The position numbers and the translations under genes were made by a program. Below the pieces are notes generated by a model that searched no databases, had not been told where the DNA came from, and saw only the letters and a program-made list of their open reading frames with translations. This document shows, piece after piece, positions 12,829 through 18,778 of a stretch of 18,778 bases of DNA (position 1 is the stretch's first letter; the number at the start of each line of letters is the position of its first letter). Source of the DNA: Rickettsiales bacterium (GTDB lineage: Bacteria; Pseudomonadota; Alphaproteobacteria; Rickettsiales; UBA998); contig JAIEPI010000146.1 of NCBI GenBank assembly GCA_019749855.1, positions 1 through 18,778 on the forward strand, read 5' to 3'.

Positions 12829-13167
12829 CTACACGGCCAGATCGCCACGTTCGCCCGTACGGATGCGGATGACGTCCTCCACGGGGGTAATAAAAATTTT
12901 GCCATCGCCGATGCGCCCTGTTTGCGCCGCCTGGCAAATCGCCTCAACCACGCGCTCCACCATGGCATCCTCAACGACCAGTTCAATTTTGATTTTAGGC
13001 AGAAAATCTACCGTGTACTCAGCGCCACGAAATAGCTCGGTATGGCCTTTCTGGCGACCAAATCCGCGTACTTCCGTCACTGTTATGCCGGGCAAGCCCA
13101 CCTCCTGCAGCGCTTCTTTCACCTCATCCAGTTTGAACGGTTTGATAATCGCTTCAATTTTTTTCAT
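12829..13167 (-). CDS. glnB: Nitrogen regulatory protein P-II
   Basis: Small trimeric signal protein that reports glutamine and 2-oxoglutarate levels and controls GlnA adenylylation and NtrB. Exactly 112 residues, the normal length. Begins MKKIEAIIKPFKLDEVK; the T-loop has Tyr51 in RGAEYTVDFLPK, the GlnD uridylylation site; the nucleotide-binding TGRIGDGKIF is intact. It could be called GlnK by sequence alone, but its position directly upstream of glnA, with no amtB, favours glnB. The 164 bases upstream, shared with the divergent tRNA-His, must hold its promoter; I found no convincing sigma-54 site there. Confidence 0.95.
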   Translation of the reverse strand: MKKIEAIIKPFKLDEVKEALQEVGLPGITVTEVRGFGRQKGHTELFRGAEYTVDFLPKIKIELVVEDAMVERVVEAICQAAQTGRIGDGKIFITPVEDVIRIRTGERGDLAV

Positions 13168-13283
13168 GATAACTGCCTGTATGTTATGGTATGATTCTCA
13201 GATAGATGACGTAATGATATCAGGAAAACCCATAAAATTCTCTGCTTCGGTGTCATCGTTAGGCATTCGCTGTATTAGTTTTC

Positions 13284-13312
13284 TTGACCAATGCGTCACT
13301 GCACAGTATTTC
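13284..13312 (+). promoter_or_regulatory. Probable tRNA-His promoter
   Basis: TTGACC (13284-13289, 5 of 6) and TATTTC (13307-13312, 3 of 6) are 17 bases apart. Transcription would begin about 13 bases before the tRNA. Confidence 0.45.
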
Positions 13313-13331
13313 TGCCACTCTTACTTCGTGT

Positions 13332-13409
13332 GGCGGGTGTAGCTCAGTTGGTTAGAGCGCCAGATTGTGATTCTGGATGTCGCCGGTTCAATTCCGGTCA
13401 CTCGCCCCA
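13332..13409 (+). tRNA. tRNA-His (GTG anticodon)
   Basis: Complete cloverleaf: acceptor GCGGGTG (13333-13339) pairs with CACTCGC (13399-13405) with one G-T pair; D-arm GCTC/GAGC; anticodon stem CCAGA/TCTGG with anticodon GTG at 13367-13369; T-arm GCCGG/CCGGT with a TTCAATT loop; CCA encoded (13407-13409). The extra G at -1 (13332) opposite C73, the identity element of tRNA-His, is encoded. Confidence 0.97.
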
Positions 13410-13430
13410 TTTCTCCTTCTTTACTTAAAA

Positions 13431-13970
13431 TTACTTTGCCGCTTTTTTCTTTAGATGCGGAATCAAATCACGCGCCATAATCTCCGGCGTGATGGGTCCA
13501 GCAATTTGAGCGATGATTGTGCCTGCGGCATCCAGAAGCAGCGTTTCCGGCACGCCGCGCACACGGTATTTCTGCGCGGTCTGGCCATCATCCCTTCCAA
13601 TGAAATCAAACGGCGCTTTCGTTCGTTGCAACCATGTGCTCAATGCGTCCGGCTGGTCATTCCAGGCAATGCCAATGATAGTGATGTGGTAGCCATCGTG
13701 CAGCGTGGCCAACATGGGTAGCTCGGCTTCACAGGGGGTGCACCAGCTGGCAAAAAAATTGATCAACACGGGGTGCCCCAGATTCGCGGCCAGCAGCACA
13801 GGGTTGGGCATGGGCTGCTCAGCCCGCAGCGGCTCAGCCAGAATGGCGGGTGCTTTTTGGCCTATGAGTGACGAGGGATTCTGCGCAGAATCTGTGGTTG
13901 GGGTGAGAAAAAAAAGCAGTAGCGATGTCAGAACTAGAAAAACAAAGCCTGGTGCGAAATAATACCACAC
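13431..13970 (-). CDS. ccmG: Thiol:disulfide interchange protein, CcmG/DsbE type
   Basis: Membrane-anchored periplasmic thioredoxin that reduces apocytochrome c or its haem-handling partners during cytochrome c maturation. One N-terminal membrane helix (FAPGFVFLVLTSLLLFFL, residues 5-22) anchors a thioredoxin fold with the redox site WCTPC (Cys77, Cys80), and a cis-proline in RVRGVPETLL (Pro141); GVPET is typical of CcmG/DsbE. 179 residues is a normal length. No other ccm gene is visible: the upstream neighbours are a J-domain-like protein (5 bp away) and a small membrane peptide. A general TlpA/ResA-like role is the alternative. Ends 21 bp from the convergent tRNA-His. Confidence 0.82.
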   Translation of the reverse strand: MWYYFAPGFVFLVLTSLLLFFLTPTTDSAQNPSSLIGQKAPAILAEPLRAEQPMPNPVLLAANLGHPVLINFFASWCTPCEAELPMLATLHDGYHITIIGIAWNDQPDALSTWLQRTKAPFDFIGRDDGQTAQKYRVRGVPETLLLDAAGTIIAQIAGPITPEIMARDLIPHLKKKAAK

Positions 13971-13975
13971 GACGT

Positions 13976-14587
13976 TTAACGCAGTGCCTGTCGTGCCGCT
14001 TCCATGGCAACATTTAATTCCATGAGTGCGTGCTCGTCATGCGCGATTTCTTTCGCGCGCCGGCGATACACGGCATTAGCATCCTCGATCGTTGCGGTAG
14101 GGCCAAGCCCTAGAGCGTGCATCCAATCATCTAGCGGCTGAGCATGCATAGCTGAGTGACTCTTTCGACGCTCACGATGATAGACAGAGAAACTCTGAAA
14201 CAGATGTTTGGTTGTGGACACCCCCCATGTTTCTAAATTGCGTATTGCCCGCAATGCCAGAGAAAGCGCATAGATGTTATGCTCAAGTAAGGCCCATTTA
14301 TCGCAGGCAAACATTGATTTTAATGTGCCCTCCATAATCTCGACACTTACGCCACAATCACTCGTGCGTGCCTTGCGCATCCGATCATTCGGCAGATGTT
14401 CATAGCCGCTAAAGATCGTCACGATGCCATGCGGTACCAGCAGACGGATTTCTTCTTCGAGATAGTCGAGAGCTTCACGCACCGTTATATTTCGACTGAA
14501 CTGACTGTCAAAGGAACGCTGACCAGCATGCGTTTTAAGCCAGCTTGCCGGTAGGCGTAAAGGATGTTCGTAACGGATTTCAGTCAT
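13976..14587 (-). CDS. J-domain-like protein with degenerate HPD motif
   Basis: 203 residues from the ATG at 14587, whose N-terminus MTEIRYEHPLRLPASWLKT fits a family of alphaproteobacterial and phage-associated proteins with an LxWPxGWPRT-like opening. The middle (ACDKWALLEHNIYALSLALRA) matches the same family. The C-terminal 50 residues look like a J domain (DDWMHALGLGPTATIEDANA, YRRRAKEIAHDEHALMELNVA), but the HPD needed to stimulate DnaK is HDE (183-185), so canonical co-chaperone activity is unlikely. An upstream in-frame start would add 21 residues overlapping the small gene before it. Function unknown; it probably shares a transcript with ccmG. Confidence 0.68.
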   Translation of the reverse strand: MTEIRYEHPLRLPASWLKTHAGQRSFDSQFSRNITVREALDYLEEEIRLLVPHGIVTIFSGYEHLPNDRMRKARTSDCGVSVEIMEGTLKSMFACDKWALLEHNIYALSLALRAIRNLETWGVSTTKHLFQSFSVYHRERRKSHSAMHAQPLDDWMHALGLGPTATIEDANAVYRRRAKEIAHDEHALMELNVAMEAARQALR

Positions 14588-14597
14588 TGCGCTTTGG

Positions 14598-14735
14598 TTA
14601 TTGTATTTCAGGGTGACGATCACGCCAGATGAAGAGCAGGCAGGCCACAAAAATCATGGCCATGATCAGAAAAAAGAACTCGACAACGATGTCAGCGCTT
14701 TGCAGGGAGGTCATGGGTTGCAAGAATAAATCCAT
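14598..14735 (-). CDS. Small single-helix membrane protein (45 residues)
   Basis: A short gene 10 bp upstream of the J-domain-like gene on the same strand. It starts MDLFLQPMTSLQSADIV, continues with one strongly hydrophobic helix (about VVEFFFLIMAMIFVACLLF), and ends in a basic/polar tail (IWRDRHPEIQ). An AAAGAG ribosome site lies 5 bases before the ATG, and the same site is duplicated 12 bases further upstream. Because the ccmG-type gene follows two genes later, CcmD (a small membrane subunit in this position in many ccm operons) is a possibility, but I do not see a clear CcmD signature. Confidence 0.5.
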   Translation of the reverse strand: MDLFLQPMTSLQSADIVVEFFFLIMAMIFVACLLFIWRDRHPEIQ

Positions 14736-14738
14736 CAC

Positions 14739-14762
14739 GACTCTTTAATGGACTCTTTAATG
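14739..14762. repeat. Perfect 12-base tandem duplication in a divergent leader
   Basis: GACTCTTTAATG occurs twice back to back (14739-14750, 14751-14762). On the minus strand each copy carries AAAGAG, so the ribosome site of the small membrane gene is doubled. Looks like a slippage duplication. Confidence 0.9.
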
Positions 14763-14834
14763 AAAGGCAACAGCAGGCTCATGCTTTTACTTGATTGTCA
14801 GTACCAAGAAGGGGTAGGAGGGCACGGGGGAACA

Positions 14835-15668
14835 ATGAACCATCTCGATAGACTGGAAGCCGAAAGCATCTTCATTTTTCGTGAAGCGTTTAGTCGTGTG
14901 CGCTCCCTTGGCATGTTGTGGTCATTTGGCAAAGACTCCAATCTCATGATATGGTTGGCTCGCAAAGCGTTTTACGGACGCGTGCCTTTTCCGCTGCTGC
15001 ATTGTGACACGGCACTTGAGATGCCAGAGGTCTATGACTTCCGTGACCGTTATGTAAAAGAATGGGACATTGATTTTATCTCACACCCTTGCCCACCGCT
15101 GGAGAAAACCGATGCCAGCTTGCCACCGGCCGCACGCGTCGCAGCACGAAAAACGCTAGGCCTGAATGAGGCACTGGCAACCTATGGACTTCGAGGCATT
15201 ATCACCGGTATCCGCCGCGATGAAGAGGGCACCCGCGCCAAGGAACGGGTATTTAGTCCGCGTTTGCGTGATGGGACCTGGGAGGTGAAGGACCAGCCGC
15301 CGGAATTCTGGGGACAGTTCACAACAGATATTCCACCTGATGGCAGCATAAGGATTCATCCATTACTGCATTGGACAGAGCTGGATGTGTGGCGCTATAT
15401 CCAGCGTGAAAACATCCCCGTTGTGCCTCTGTATTTTGCCCGTCCATACGGCGAGTTCGAGGGCCGTGATTTTGGCGGCGCCATGATGCGCTTCCGCTCA
15501 CTCGGTGAGCGTGGCATCACCTGGCCACTGGCCAGCACCGCGACCACTGTCGCCACAATCATCAGCGAGTTGGAGACAACCAACGTCTCTGAGCGTGCCG
15601 GACGCCCGATGGGAGCCGAAGAGGATGAATCCAGTTTTGAGCGCTTGCGAGCAGCCGGTTACATGTAG
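14835..15668 (+). CDS. cysD: Sulfate adenylyltransferase subunit 2, divergent CysD-type
   Basis: PP-loop ATP pyrophosphatase that joins sulfate to AMP to form APS, together with CysN. 277 residues, a little shorter than the usual 300. Motifs: MNHLDRLEAESIFIFREAF at the start, PP-loop SFGKDS (30-35), LARKAFYGRVPFP, RRDEEGTRAKER (127-138), WTELDVWRYIQRENIPVVPL, and a C-terminal SERAGR. I chose the ATG at 14835 over upstream starts because it gives the family N-terminus and has AGGAGGG and GGGGG just before it. Compared with enteric CysD it lacks part of the segment around VVPLYFA to RFR. The partner cysN is not adjacent: a minus-strand gene lies between them. An APS reductase (CysH) is excluded by the CysD-specific motifs. 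Confidence 0.88.
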   Translation: MNHLDRLEAESIFIFREAFSRVRSLGMLWSFGKDSNLMIWLARKAFYGRVPFPLLHCDTALEMPEVYDFRDRYVKEWDIDFISHPCPPLEKTDASLPPAARVAARKTLGLNEALATYGLRGIITGIRRDEEGTRAKERVFSPRLRDGTWEVKDQPPEFWGQFTTDIPPDGSIRIHPLLHWTELDVWRYIQRENIPVVPLYFARPYGEFEGRDFGGAMMRFRSLGERGITWPLASTATTVATIISELETTNVSERAGRPMGAEEDESSFERLRAAGYM

Positions 15669-16028
15669 TTAGGCAGCCGCGTTGTGCGGGGTTTCCATAT
15701 CGGCTTTTTTCTGGTTATCCATATCCTGTTTCAGGGTCGCATAATCAGGAGAAGAAAGCAGGGTTACCGCGCGCTCATATTTGATGCTTTCATAGAGGTG
15801 ATGTAAGCGCTCAAGATGTTTCAAAAGTTTGGGCTCCTCGCGCATGAAGCTGGCGGGTGAATCATAGATGATCATAGCAACCAGCTGTTCATTGGCTAAG
15901 CTTAGCAGGCGATAGCCAAGGATTTCCGGAGTGTCTGCGCATAGTTTTGGCAACGCATCGCGCAGAGACGCAATGAGTTGAGTATAAGCGGCGGCGTGCG
16001 GTGTAAAGGTTGCCATAATGGTTTGCAT
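15669..16028 (-). CDS. Hypothetical 119-residue protein between cysD and cysN
   Basis: Starts at ATG 16028 with a clear AGGAGA ribosome site about 6 bases upstream, which supports a real gene. Its stop directly abuts the cysD stop (0 bp, convergent). The N-terminal half, TPHAAAYTQLIASLRDALPK followed by EILGYRLLSLANEQLVAMIIYDSPASF, suggests a small ferredoxin-like alpha/beta fold, perhaps of the dimeric alpha-beta barrel type, but this is a weak inference. The C-terminal half is helical and ends in a polar, charged tail. No signal peptide. It interrupts what is elsewhere a cysDN operon. Confidence 0.6.
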   Translation of the reverse strand: MQTIMATFTPHAAAYTQLIASLRDALPKLCADTPEILGYRLLSLANEQLVAMIIYDSPASFMREEPKLLKHLERLHHLYESIKYERAVTLLSSPDYATLKQDMDNQKKADMETPHNAAA

Positions 16029-16050
16029 TGGAATCTCCTGTAAATGTATT

Positions 16051-16075
16051 TGTATAAAACGCTGATCTGTATAAA
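16051..16075. promoter_or_regulatory. Paired TGTATAAA boxes in a divergent intergenic region
   Basis: TGTATAAA occurs at 16051-16058 and again at 16068-16075, 17 bases start to start. Each contains a TATAAA that could be a -10 box for the plus-strand genes, and spaced direct repeats could also be an operator. No good -35 was found. Confidence 0.3.
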
Positions 16076-16124
16076 TTTACTATTTCTTCGGTGACTTTCC
16101 CTAAATGTTCGCTAGATTCGCGCC

Positions 16125-16490
16125 ATGAGCACCCCATTAGACAAACGCCTTGAAGCCATGGAGAAGAAACTCTCCCGCATACTGCGCCTTGCCGAAAACA
16201 ACGCACAGGCCATCAACACGTTGTATCGCCGCACCATCGCTCTGGCGCAGATGGTTGAGGCGCTGCATAATCAGCAGGAGCCGCGTGTCACACGTGCCCT
16301 GCGTAGTGAAATTGATGCATCGTTGCGTCCTGAGGAGTTTATTGATCTGGCGCGTCGCGATCCGGCGGAGTTTATGGAGCGTTACGGCGAAGCGCTGTTG
16401 CAGCAAGTGCTACGTTTGGGGATCGACGGGGTGGGGACCATGGGCGAATTGGCGCCTCAAAAAGCGATGACCAAGAAGAAACTGCAATGA
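16125..16490 (+). CDS. Hypothetical 121-residue helical protein, translationally coupled to cysN
   Basis: N-terminal coiled-coil-like helix (LDKRLEAMEKKLSRILRLAE), a further helix NAQAINTLYRRTIALAQMVEAL, and a C-terminal part with PEEFIDLARRDPAEFMERYGE, ending in a Lys-rich tail. No family recognised and no membrane segment or signal. Its stop overlaps the cysN start (ATGA), so the two are read from one mRNA and may be made in similar amounts; a structural or regulatory partner of CysN is possible. The ribosome site before ATG 16125 is weak. Confidence 0.6.
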   Translation: MSTPLDKRLEAMEKKLSRILRLAENNAQAINTLYRRTIALAQMVEALHNQQEPRVTRALRSEIDASLRPEEFIDLARRDPAEFMERYGEALLQQVLRLGIDGVGTMGELAPQKAMTKKKLQ

Positions 16491-17941
16491 TGATGCCGGC
16501 GCCTGAGGTTTCTGTCTCTTCAACGGCGGAGGTGCCGCATCCGGTGCCTCTGCATATCGTCATTGTTGGGCATGTGGATCATGGCAAATCGACGCTGATT
16601 GGCAGGCTTTTCCATGACACAGGTTCGCTACCGGAAGGCCGTCTCGAGCAGATCACACAGATGTGCGCCAGGCGCGGCATGCCGTTTGAGTGGTCGTTTC
16701 TGATGGATGCCCTGCAGTCGGAGCGCGATCAGAATGTGACCATTGACACTACGCGCATCTGGTTGCGAACGCCTCAACGTGATTACGTGATTATTGATGC
16801 GCCCGGGCATCAGGAGTTTCTAAAAAACATGATCACCGGTGCAGCCGGTGCGGACGCAGCGTTGTTATTGATTGATGCGGAAGAAGGCATGAAGGAGCAA
16901 TCGCGCCGACACGCCTATTTACTGCATTTGCTGGGTGTTCGTCAGGTGGCGGTGCTCATCAATAAAATGGATAAGGTGGGCTATGAATCAGCACGCTACG
17001 ATCAATTGCACACGGAAATCACTGATTACCTGCTCGCCTTAGGTATCACGCCTGCGGCCATTATCCCGATCAGCGCGCGCGAGGGGAGCATGATCGCGAA
17101 GCGGCATGACACGATGAAATGGTATGGGGGTGTCACGGTGATGGAGGCGCTCGCAGCATTCGCGGCAAAGCCAGAGCAAACACGCCTGCCTTTGCGGTTA
17201 CCTGTGCAGGATGTGTACAAGCAGGAGGATCAGCGGATTATTGTTGGACGTATCCTCAGTGGCACGTTGCGGGTGGGCGACACGTTGCTTCTCTCGCCGA
17301 GTAATATGACGGCAAAAATAAAGACCATTGAAACCTACCCCGCCAGTCAGCAAACCATGGCGGAAGCGGGCCAGTCGGTGGGGATCACGCTGGAGGAGCA
17401 GCTTTTTATTGAGCGCGGCTTCATGTTGTCGCACCGCGATCAGGCGCCTTGGCTGGTCAATCACCTCTCAGCGCGTATTTTCTGGCTGGGAGCTGCGCCG
17501 TTAGTCATGGGCAAACGCTATGTGCTGCGTCTGGTCACGGCTGAGTATTCGGCGGAGTTGTCCGCGGTCCATAATGTGCTTGATACACAAATGCTCACTA
17601 CCAGCGAAGCGCTTCAGATTTCACGTCATCAAATTGGTGATATTGATCTGAAAATTCGCGGTCTGGCGGCCATGGATGATTTTTCGCAGCTCGCTGAGAC
17701 AGGCCGGTTTGTATTGCTCGAAGCAGGCGAGATTGTCGGCGGCGGTATTCTCTCAACAAAAGGCGTCAGTGATTTGCGTGTGTCACACAAAGCAGTGAAG
17801 TCGGAGAATATCTATACAGTGGAGCAGAAAATCAGCCCACAGCAACGGGCAGCGCGCAACGGACATAGCGGGGGAGTGTTATGGTTTACCGGACTCTCAG
17901 GGGCAGGAAAATCAACGCTGGCGCTGGAATTGCAAAAGTGA
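16487..17941 (+). CDS. cysN: Sulfate adenylyltransferase subunit 1 (CysN GTPase), truncated CysN-CysC fusion
   Basis: GTPase subunit that drives APS formation by CysD. G1 is GHVDHGKST (28-36), G3 is DAPGHQ (104-109, more often DTPGH), G4 is NKMD (159-162). The switch region reads ERDQNVTIDTT instead of the common ERQQGITID, so this is a divergent CysN. After the beta-barrel domains the frame continues into the start of an APS kinase domain with an intact P-loop GLSGAGKST (469-477), then meets TGA at 17939-17941, eight codons after that motif. The same frame continues as CysC. So this ORF is CysN plus a CysC stub. Start ATG 16487 overlaps the previous stop. Confidence 0.9.
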   Translation: MMMPAPEVSVSSTAEVPHPVPLHIVIVGHVDHGKSTLIGRLFHDTGSLPEGRLEQITQMCARRGMPFEWSFLMDALQSERDQNVTIDTTRIWLRTPQRDYVIIDAPGHQEFLKNMITGAAGADAALLLIDAEEGMKEQSRRHAYLLHLLGVRQVAVLINKMDKVGYESARYDQLHTEITDYLLALGITPAAIIPISAREGSMIAKRHDTMKWYGGVTVMEALAAFAAKPEQTRLPLRLPVQDVYKQEDQRIIVGRILSGTLRVGDTLLLSPSNMTAKIKTIETYPASQQTMAEAGQSVGITLEEQLFIERGFMLSHRDQAPWLVNHLSARIFWLGAAPLVMGKRYVLRLVTAEYSAELSAVHNVLDTQMLTTSEALQISRHQIGDIDLKIRGLAAMDDFSQLAETGRFVLLEAGEIVGGGILSTKGVSDLRVSHKAVKSENIYTVEQKISPQQRAARNGHSGGVLWFTGLSGAGKSTLALELQK

Positions 17942-18403
17942 TTATTCGAGAGGGGCTATCAGGTTTACGTGCTGGATGGTGATACTATCCGCCAAGGGCT
18001 GAACTCCGATTTAGGCTTTTCGCACGCAGAGCGTTCAGAAAATATCCGGCGTGTCGGGGAAGTGGCCGCCTTATTTGCAAATGCGGGCATGATTGTCATC
18101 TCGGCATTTATTTCACCGTACCGTGATGATCGGCGTCGCGCGCATGCGGCGGCACCTGAGCAGTTTCATACGGTGTACATCAAAGCGGATGTCGCCACGT
18201 GCGAGCAGCGCGATACCAAGGGTTTGTATAAGAAAGCGCGCGCCGGTAAATTGCCGGACTTTACAGGAATTTCAGCGCCTTACGAGGAGCCGGAAAATCC
18301 TGAGCTGGTGATTGATACCATGCAGTATTCGATTGATGATTGTCTGGAGCAACTACTGGGTTACGTTGAAACTCAGTTTGATCTGACGAAGAAAAAATCA
18401 TGA
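17942..18403 (+). pseudogene. cysC: APS kinase (CysC) remainder, separated from its P-loop by an in-frame TGA
   Basis: APS kinase would phosphorylate APS to PAPS. This 153-codon stretch continues directly in frame after the TGA at 17939-17941: LFERGYQVYVLDGDTIRQ, then RSENIRRVGEVAALF, VISAFISPYRDDRR, KGLYKKARAGKLPDFTGI and YEEPENPE. All the downstream CysC motifs are intact, so only one codon separates a CysNC fusion from being whole; CGA (Arg) changed to TGA would explain it. Without readthrough the remainder lacks the ATP-binding P-loop. A restart at GTG 17969 would give only a partial domain. Possible causes are a recent nonsense mutation, a sequence error or readthrough. Its stop overlaps the next gene's ATG. 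Confidence 0.75.
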
Positions 18404-18778
18404 AACACTGGCTTTTTTTGAGCGTGTTGATGCTCTGTCACTCGGCCCATGCCACCAGTGTGTGGTTGAATGACTGGACCTCGCCAGAACTTCAGGAAGC
18501 GATTGCGCAGGGAACACGCACTATCCTCATTCCCACCGCTGGAACAGAGCAAAATGGGCCATATCTGCCATTGGGAAAGCATCATTTTGTGGTGCATGAA
18601 GCGGCGCAAGCCATTGCGAAGTCACTCGATAAAACCTTGGTGGCCCCCATTCTCGATTATGTTCCTGAGGGGACGATATCGCCGCCGCAAGGGCATATGC
18701 GTTTTGCGGGTACCCTCTCGCTGCAAGAGGCAACCTATGAGGCAGTGCTGGAAGACACGGCTCGCAGCTTTAAACAGC
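18400..18778 (+). CDS. Secreted creatininase-family amidohydrolase (3' end outside window)
   Basis: The ATG at 18400 overlaps the cysC stop (ATGA). 126 residues are visible before the window ends. A Sec signal peptide MKHWLFLSVLMLCHSAHA with a likely cut after AHA sends it to the periplasm, unlike cytoplasmic creatininase. The pattern LIPTAGTEQNGPYLPLGKHH, then APILDYVPEG and GHMRFAGTLSLQ matches the creatininase fold. Two metal-ligand positions differ from creatininase proper: EQH is EQN, and the Asp about nine residues on is His. The substrate is therefore unlikely to be creatinine. The translational overlap ties it to the cysN cluster, but no functional link is obvious. Confidence 0.8.
   Translation, partial: MKHWLFLSVLMLCHSAHATSVWLNDWTSPELQEAIAQGTRTILIPTAGTEQNGPYLPLGKHHFVVHEAAQAIAKSLDKTLVAPILDYVPEGTISPPQGHMRFAGTLSLQEATYEAVLEDTARSFKQ

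Noticed and set aside
13168..13331. Sigma-54 promoter for glnB (TGGCAGAAATACTGTGCA on the minus strand)
   Set aside because: The distance between the GG and GC elements is two bases too long for the -24/-12 rule, so I did not annotate it.
14748..14834. Upstream start of cysD giving a 29-residue N-terminal extension
   Set aside because: The extension has no family counterpart, while ATG 14835 gives the CysD N-terminus and has a strong ribosome site.
17939..17941. TGA read as tryptophan in this organism
   Set aside because: Other genes in the window (metC, glnA and the gene ending at 10339) end with TGA at expected positions, so TGA is an ordinary stop here.

Overview
The window comes from an alphaproteobacterium of about 50-55% GC by eye. 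The evidence is a glnB-glnA pair, a CcmG/DsbE-type thioredoxin, a J-domain-like protein of a type common in alphaproteobacteria, a eukaryote-like (type 2) isoleucyl-tRNA synthetase of the kind found in Rickettsia, and REP-like palindromic repeats. The order cannot be fixed from sequence alone. Apart from the repeats there is no phage, transposase or CRISPR.

Layout. 1-2656: tail of a membrane protein, metC (minus), a small lipoprotein, and a PAS_5-like protein (minus). 2657-8740: a divergent promoter region, then a giant ileS of 1557 codons, then gpsA. 8850-11214: three same-strand genes of unknown role, the last with two modules resembling the C-terminal domain of RNA polymerase alpha. A strong bidirectional terminator follows. 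11301-13167: glnA and glnB on the minus strand. 13332-13409: tRNA-His. 13431-14735 (minus): ccmG/dsbE, a J-domain-like protein, and a 45-residue membrane peptide. 14835-18778: divergent cysD, an unrelated minus-strand gene, then a tight plus-strand cluster (121-residue protein, cysN, a cysC part split off by a stop codon, and a secreted creatininase-family protein cut by the window end).

The most striking feature is ileS. The synthetase reads through intact with its class I motifs, but three insertions totalling about 439 codons interrupt it at loop positions, all in frame. Each is built from GC-rich palindromic repeats. Two carry whole protein domains: a DUF559 (Vsr-like) nuclease domain in the first and a GNAT acetyltransferase domain in the second. 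The third is repeat only and shares a family with the left flank of the second. Palindromic elements inside reading frames are known from Rickettsia, but domain-sized cargo in an essential aminoacyl-tRNA synthetase is unusual.

The second point of interest is sulfate activation. CysD and CysN are divergent forms, their genes are separated by a minus-strand gene, and a fused CysN-CysC reading frame carries one in-frame TGA just after the APS kinase P-loop, so the kinase is either broken or made by readthrough. The unusual set suggests PAPS supply for sulfation or another special use, but no sulfotransferase or reductase is visible here.
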